In this document: one piece after another, positions 29,601 to 35,600 of the stretch | Numbering within the stretch: the stretch's first letter is position 1 | Layout: each line of letters begins with the position of its first letter | From: Chrysoperla carnea | Taxonomy: Eukaryota > Arthropoda > Insecta > Neuroptera > Chrysopidae | Assembly (NCBI RefSeq): GCF_905475395.1 | Contig: NC_058341.1 | Span: 36,223,501-36,287,500, forward strand | Reading direction: 5' to 3' | Length of the DNA stretch: 64,000 bases | Notes under the pieces: model-generated | Database searches by the model: none | Seen by the model: only the letters and a program-made list of their open reading frames with translations | What the model was told of the DNA's origin: nothing | Translations under genes and position numbers: made by a program

Positions 29601-32600
29601 TGCACCGTTTTTGCTGAACAAGAATTAATTGACAAAATGTGATCCTCCGACTTTGCACACTCAACTCTATCTAGCGCCTGCTCTATGCTATAATATTTGA
29701 ATATTACCTATGTGAAATACATGAAAACATTTTTTTTAAAAAGGTATTTTTGCACACCAAACATATAACTACAAATGCAATTGTCACCGGATGTAATTTG
29801 CAACACCTGTGTTTAATGATGACTTCACTTATATTCATACTTCATAAATAGACAATTTATATAGATACTATGAGAATGTACATACATACATACGTAAAAA
29901 CATACACATACATGCATATAAATAAATACACTCTGTCAATAGTAAAATGTATGAATGGCCCCTCAAGTCAAAAACATCCCACTACAATATTTTATTTATT
30001 TTAATATAATGTCCAAGGATGTTGTCTCGTATATTTCAGTTCAACTTCATTTAATATTCAATAAAAAAACAAAAAAAACAATCTTTTATTTTATTTTTTT
30101 GTACCTATGAATATTAATTAAATCAAAATATATTAGGATTTTTAATTTATGGGAACAACAATATACATTTTTTATTTATTATTTTTTATCTTATATCATT
30201 TTAGAAGAATTAATAAATAGTTTCGATTTTTTATAAAGCGCGTTTTATAAAGTTATATTTAAGTGCATCAAGCGCCCTACACACGTTCAACTTGATTGAA
30301 AACATAGTTGACAGCCAAGTTGAATTACTTTGTGACACTGAAAATACCAACAAATTTACATTACTTTTTATAATTATAACTTAATCCCCTACGATCCCCT
30401 ATCCACAGATTTTTGTTGAGTCAATTTACACGGAAAATTTTCGACATTCTAGAAAATTACTTAACCAAATAACGACCCAATTTTTTAACCGATTACAAAC
30501 ACTTTTTGTACAGAAAAAGTAATTACGAAAATAAATAAATAAATTGAAATCAGTTTTCCCATATTTACAACACCAAAATACTTGTTTATCAACCCCGACG
30601 CAAAAAGAGAGGTGACGGCCTCTGGCACCGTAGCTCCTAAACGTATAAACCGATTTTGATTTTTTTTCTTGTTTGAAAGGGAATTTAATGGAGAAAAATC
30701 GCATTTCACGTTATTTTGAGAACTGTATTTATTAACTTAGTAATAAAAAATTCAATTATTCTCAAATCGTGCTCATTATAACGTCAAGTTTCAAACTTTT
30801 GTTTGCAACAAAGTTGTCAATCTAGCCACAGGCCCAACCACATGGTTGTCAATATAAGATCACTCCCACAACGTCAATCTTACATATTGTCAACTATGTT
30901 GTCAACAAAGTTGAATGTGTGTGGGGTGTTTTTGCAGAACTATTTTCTCATTGCAAATAAACTTACTCGAAACTAATTCTAGAATCAATCATTCTATTGA
31001 TGAATGTAAATCGAATTAATTATTTCTGTTTGAATACGTAATAAATATTTGAACTTCAACGTACAGAGGTGAATATAGATGTTCGCCCACTTTCACTGTT
31101 CAAAGCTCACATGTAAACCCTTCCAATACATACATACATACATAACAAACAGTTGTGTTCAAATTTATAATTATTTGCGTTAATATATTTTCGGACAGAC
31201 TGCGCGATCCGACTGTCTGGCTTATAAATACACAAAATAAACACATTTAATAACACAACTAATACAGTTTGTATGTAATAAAATAAATGTTATGTGACAT
31301 AAATTTATACGTTCATTTCATAAATTTTTTTAATTGTTGCATAACCATTTCTTGTTTGTTACACTTTGTATTAGAAAAAAACGAGAAAAAAAATAACAAA
31401 ACACATGTGTCACTAATTTGTAGTTTTGTGTAGTTCCATTCGCCAGAATTTTTTTTGTCATTTTTGTACCCTATATATGAAATTTATCAGAGTATATTAA
31501 GTTTAGTCCCGAATTTATTAGTTTGTAACGCTTAGAAATATTGATGCTTCAAACAAAATTTGGGTATAGGTGTTCATAGTTCAATTGTTCGCCCGTCCGT
31601 TAAATTGATAAGTTTAATTTTTAATTTTTATAGCGTGTTCAGAACGTAAAAAATGACTTTGAGTACGTAAACGAACAAAATAGATCAATTGGGTTTTAGG
31701 ACCCATCTTTTAAACCGTAACAGGTAGAACAAAAATTTAAATACAAAAAATATCCCTTATCTAAAAATAAACAACAACTTTTGTTTACAACATTTTGTAG
31801 TAAATATCTTTGTTTTCTCGTTAGAATCCAAATTATAGCAAAACTTGAGTTTCCACGTTCTCAAAAACTATAAAAGAATTTAAAATTTGTGGATGGCTTC
31901 AAATATTGAGTCTATTGATTCTTATTAATTAGATCGTATAGATTCGGATATTAATTTTCGGATAAATTTCAATAAACGAAAACAAAAATATAATAATTTT
32001 TTTGTGTTTTTTTAAACTTATTTATAAAAATAACACAAGCACTGATATTCAACACTGTCTGTATAGAGTATTTCAACAATTAACTCAATCAATTGTTTAT
32101 TTTCACTTGTTTTATTTTGTCATTATTCTATTACTTCTTAGTCCTAATTTAACTTCGAACATGGTGTCAAACTTTCAAATGTCCCACGGATACCATTTTT
32201 CATTTTTTCATCCTGCGACCGAAATAACAGTTAGTTGTTTTATTTAGGGATCTAAAACGAATTTACTCGTAAAGTACGTATGCAGGACGATGAAAACCTT
32301 TTGTTCCCGTCAGTCCTGGGAGAATTGAGGCAGAAAACCTGCCTACGGTGCCTCAGGCCTCAACAGAATCTGGTAGCTTCATTTGCCTAAAATAGCATTA
32401 TCGACCTGAAGACACTTCGCCTCCAGGTAACGAGTTGTTCTCAAGGAGAGTACTTGACACTCAAAATAATAATTTTATTTTTGAATTAAAACATTCATAT
32501 TCCCATAAAAAATAATTGAATGTCGATTATCTCAGAAAATATATTAAATAACAATTTATTGTGTATTCAGAATGACATCACTAGATCAAGATTTTGAAGC

Positions 32601-35600
32601 ATCTGATCGATGCCAAATTGTTTTGCAATTTGCTCGTTTTCGGTGAAAGTTTTCATGCAAACTTTTCAATGCGTCCAAAAATTCGTCCGTTTTTATTAAC
32701 CTCCTGCCCGCTTGTGATTGGACCATTTTTACCAGTATTTCGTTTAAAGTTAAAATAATTTCTGTTATTTGCATTAATATTAAAAAGATATTTTTGGATG
32801 AAATAACTATCGTCTGCTGATACTTTTCATAAAAAAATATTTATTTTTCTAAAAATTCAAAAACCATATGACTATTTTATAGATAGATATTTATGTCATC
32901 TATTTCTATACTTGATGTATATGTACTAAGTATTTTGATAAACCAGATGTCCTTCATTCGAGTATATTTCAAACTATATACGCATCCATACAAAGTCGGG
33001 GTTAAGTCATTAAAAAAAATACAGACAATAAATCTCTCCCCTAAAAGCTATAAGAAATGGTTTGAAATTGGATTTTTATAATCTAGAATATACAATCTTT
33101 TTCCCGTATTCTACACATTTTGAAAGTGTTTGTAATGAATTTATCAAGAGGAAGTCCGAAATTTTTTGTGTCTGAATCTTTTCGATTTCAAATAATCTAC
33201 AAAAAAAAAATTTTAATAAAAATATAAAAATCTTATTAATTCGACAAAAATAATAATTCGCCACTGATTTTAATTATTTACGTGAAAGTGTTTTTTAAGA
33301 TAATTTCATAAACAACGCATCGTTTCAGTTTAACTAATGACGGCACTGTTTTTGTAACGCTTGCCTAGACATAAGGTATGTGTTTTTCTGTACATGGGCT
33401 ATCTTTAGGCCAAACGTTCTGTCTACAAATGATGATGTACGCAAATATTTTTCTAACAACAACGACAAACGTTCAAATTTATTTTATTATTATAGTCATC
33501 AGTTTAATGACAAATATTTTCATAAATTTTCAGTTTGAATAAATTAAATTTCATAAGAATGATTTTAAAATTAAAATAACTTATTTAACATGATTTCTCC
33601 CGGAAATAGGGTAATGTTCTTCGGGTGTTTATCTGTTATCCTGATAGGAAATTATTGTATACCTCCTGAAAAAAATTTATTATATTTAACATTTTTTTTA
33701 CGTTTTGTGTTTATAAATTTTATAAAAAATTTAATAAATGTTATTTACATGTCTATTCACGATCAAAAGACTCCACAGAATCTTTACTAACTGAAGTTGT
33801 ATTTATTCTTTCTACGTTAGAGGGTTGCCTAACTTTTGCAACCGATTTGGCTTTTCAACCTATTATTTCTTGAAAAGGTACATTGAAAGCTATTGCTTCA
33901 CGTGAAAACTACCCGGTTACCTTATGGGTCAAGTTTGTATCCCAATTTTGCATAACAAATATCCTCTCCTTCATTTTTGCAACCAATATGGTAGGGTTGC
34001 TGTAACCCATTAATTTTACAGGTTTGATTGCCGCTTTATTACAAAGTTTGAGTCTGTTATTGATGGGTCAAGTGATTTTGCAGTCCACTCCCGGATCTTT
34101 AGTTATTATTTAGTGCATTCCTTAGATTAGATTGCCAGAAAATTAGGACTAATCAGACGCAAAGTTAATTAAAGTACTCACTAAGTTTAATATAAATAAT
34201 TCAGCCGTTGTTTAAAGAAAGGCGAAACTTGAAAAGGAGTGATGAAATAAAGATTATTTCTCTGATTCAATACAATAGTTTCTTAATTAAATTTAGTACA
34301 AAAATAAGTGATAAAGAAACTAAAAGCAATGCGATTAATACATAAATTTGTTTAAAAAAAATTTTCAATTTATATTGATTGAAAATAAAAGTAATTCTTT
34401 TCAATCAGTATTCATGGGTGACCTATATTTTATTTACATTTAAAAATTATATCATTAATTAAATAAATTTTTTCATTGTTACAGCTCGAGGTCTATTGAA
34501 ATGCTATTGTGAGAACCATTGTCCAGATGGAGCTGCAAATGGGACTTGCATTGCAAAACCAAACAGCATGTGCTTTTCATCCATTGAGGAAGTGGTGGAT
34601 CGAGAGACAGGCGCCAGAGAGGTGGAGCGTTCTTTCGGTTGTCTGCCGCCCGATGAAAGTGGACTCATGCAGGTATAAAACACAAAAACTAACCAATATA
34701 TTCCACTTACAAACTATAAACGTATCGTATGCGTATACCAATGCCATCCATACACATATACTACACATAAACTGTGTTGCTTGTACCTTGTTGTATGTTT
34801 TCAGAATTGTTGCTTATACACTTCAAACTTGATATAAAAATCTTTATAATCTCTTGAGAGAGATTTAAATATTCTTTTTATGAATTTGTTCTTTTTTAAA
34901 AGTATGTTTTTTTTAGTCGTTTCAATATAACGTTCTTCGTTAGTTTAAACTTAAAGTAGATGTTACTCGTGATTTCGTCTGCAAGGAATTTTTATTTTTA
35001 TCTAATTCGTATTTTAATATCTTATATTAAGTATAAAATTTTTTCCCAAAATATCTAAGAACTACTGGGCTATGTGGTAAACCCAGTAGTCAGAATATTA
35101 CCAATCCTCGAAATTCTGCCTTTTAAAATTTAATGTCTAAAAAATCCTCCCTTGGAGTGTATTTTATAGTTTCCCAAAAAATTTTATTTAAGGTATTTCG
35201 ATACTGAAAAAATGAAATTGATCCAAAATTAATTGATCATCCTTTTATACATCTTTTGTAAAAAGATCATATCGATTCTCTGAGCGGTTAAGAAGAAATT
35301 AACTATCAAGGTCTTTTTTTTACCAAAACAAGGCACATTTCTTATAAACCGTACAGAGAATCGATATGAATTTTTCATAAAAGACCTATCTCTACAAGAG
35401 TGATTAATTGATAAATAAAATTTTAGATTTTTGTAATCATTTTCATTTCAACTCTTTAAGGTATTTCGATACCATAAATTGAAAATGATACCAAAGATTT
35501 GAAATTTTATTAACCTATTAATGATTCTTTTTTACGTCTTTTGTGAAAAACTCGTATCGATTCTCTGTACGGTTTGGGAGAAATTAACTATCCAAGACAG

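Larger units (their letters stand above)
2695..34484 (+). other. Intron 1 of the receptor gene (about 31.8 kb), mostly repeat-derived and AT-rich
   Basis: The intron is bounded by GTAAAT at 2695 and 'tttcattgttacag' ending at 34484, if exon 1 is right. Elements I could delimit are listed separately. The remainder is low-complexity AT-rich sequence with frequent stops in all frames and no recognisable exon. This covers roughly 2700-4270, 4570-7560, 7640-9670, 10230-11230, 12830-15950 (apart from 14945-15245), 16380-17775, 19160-20890, 21425-22010, 23200-24340, 24550-25300, 25720-26275, 26410-28065, 28890-29480, 29720-30265, 30940-31460 and 32800-34480. Conserved enhancers cannot be recognised from one sequence. 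Confidence 0.55.

Noticed and set aside
34509-34832. 107-codon plus-strand frame overlapping receptor exon 2
   Set aside because: It is a frame-shifted shadow of the exon that encodes the conserved ectodomain; the other frame has the recognised Cys motifs and correct splice phases.
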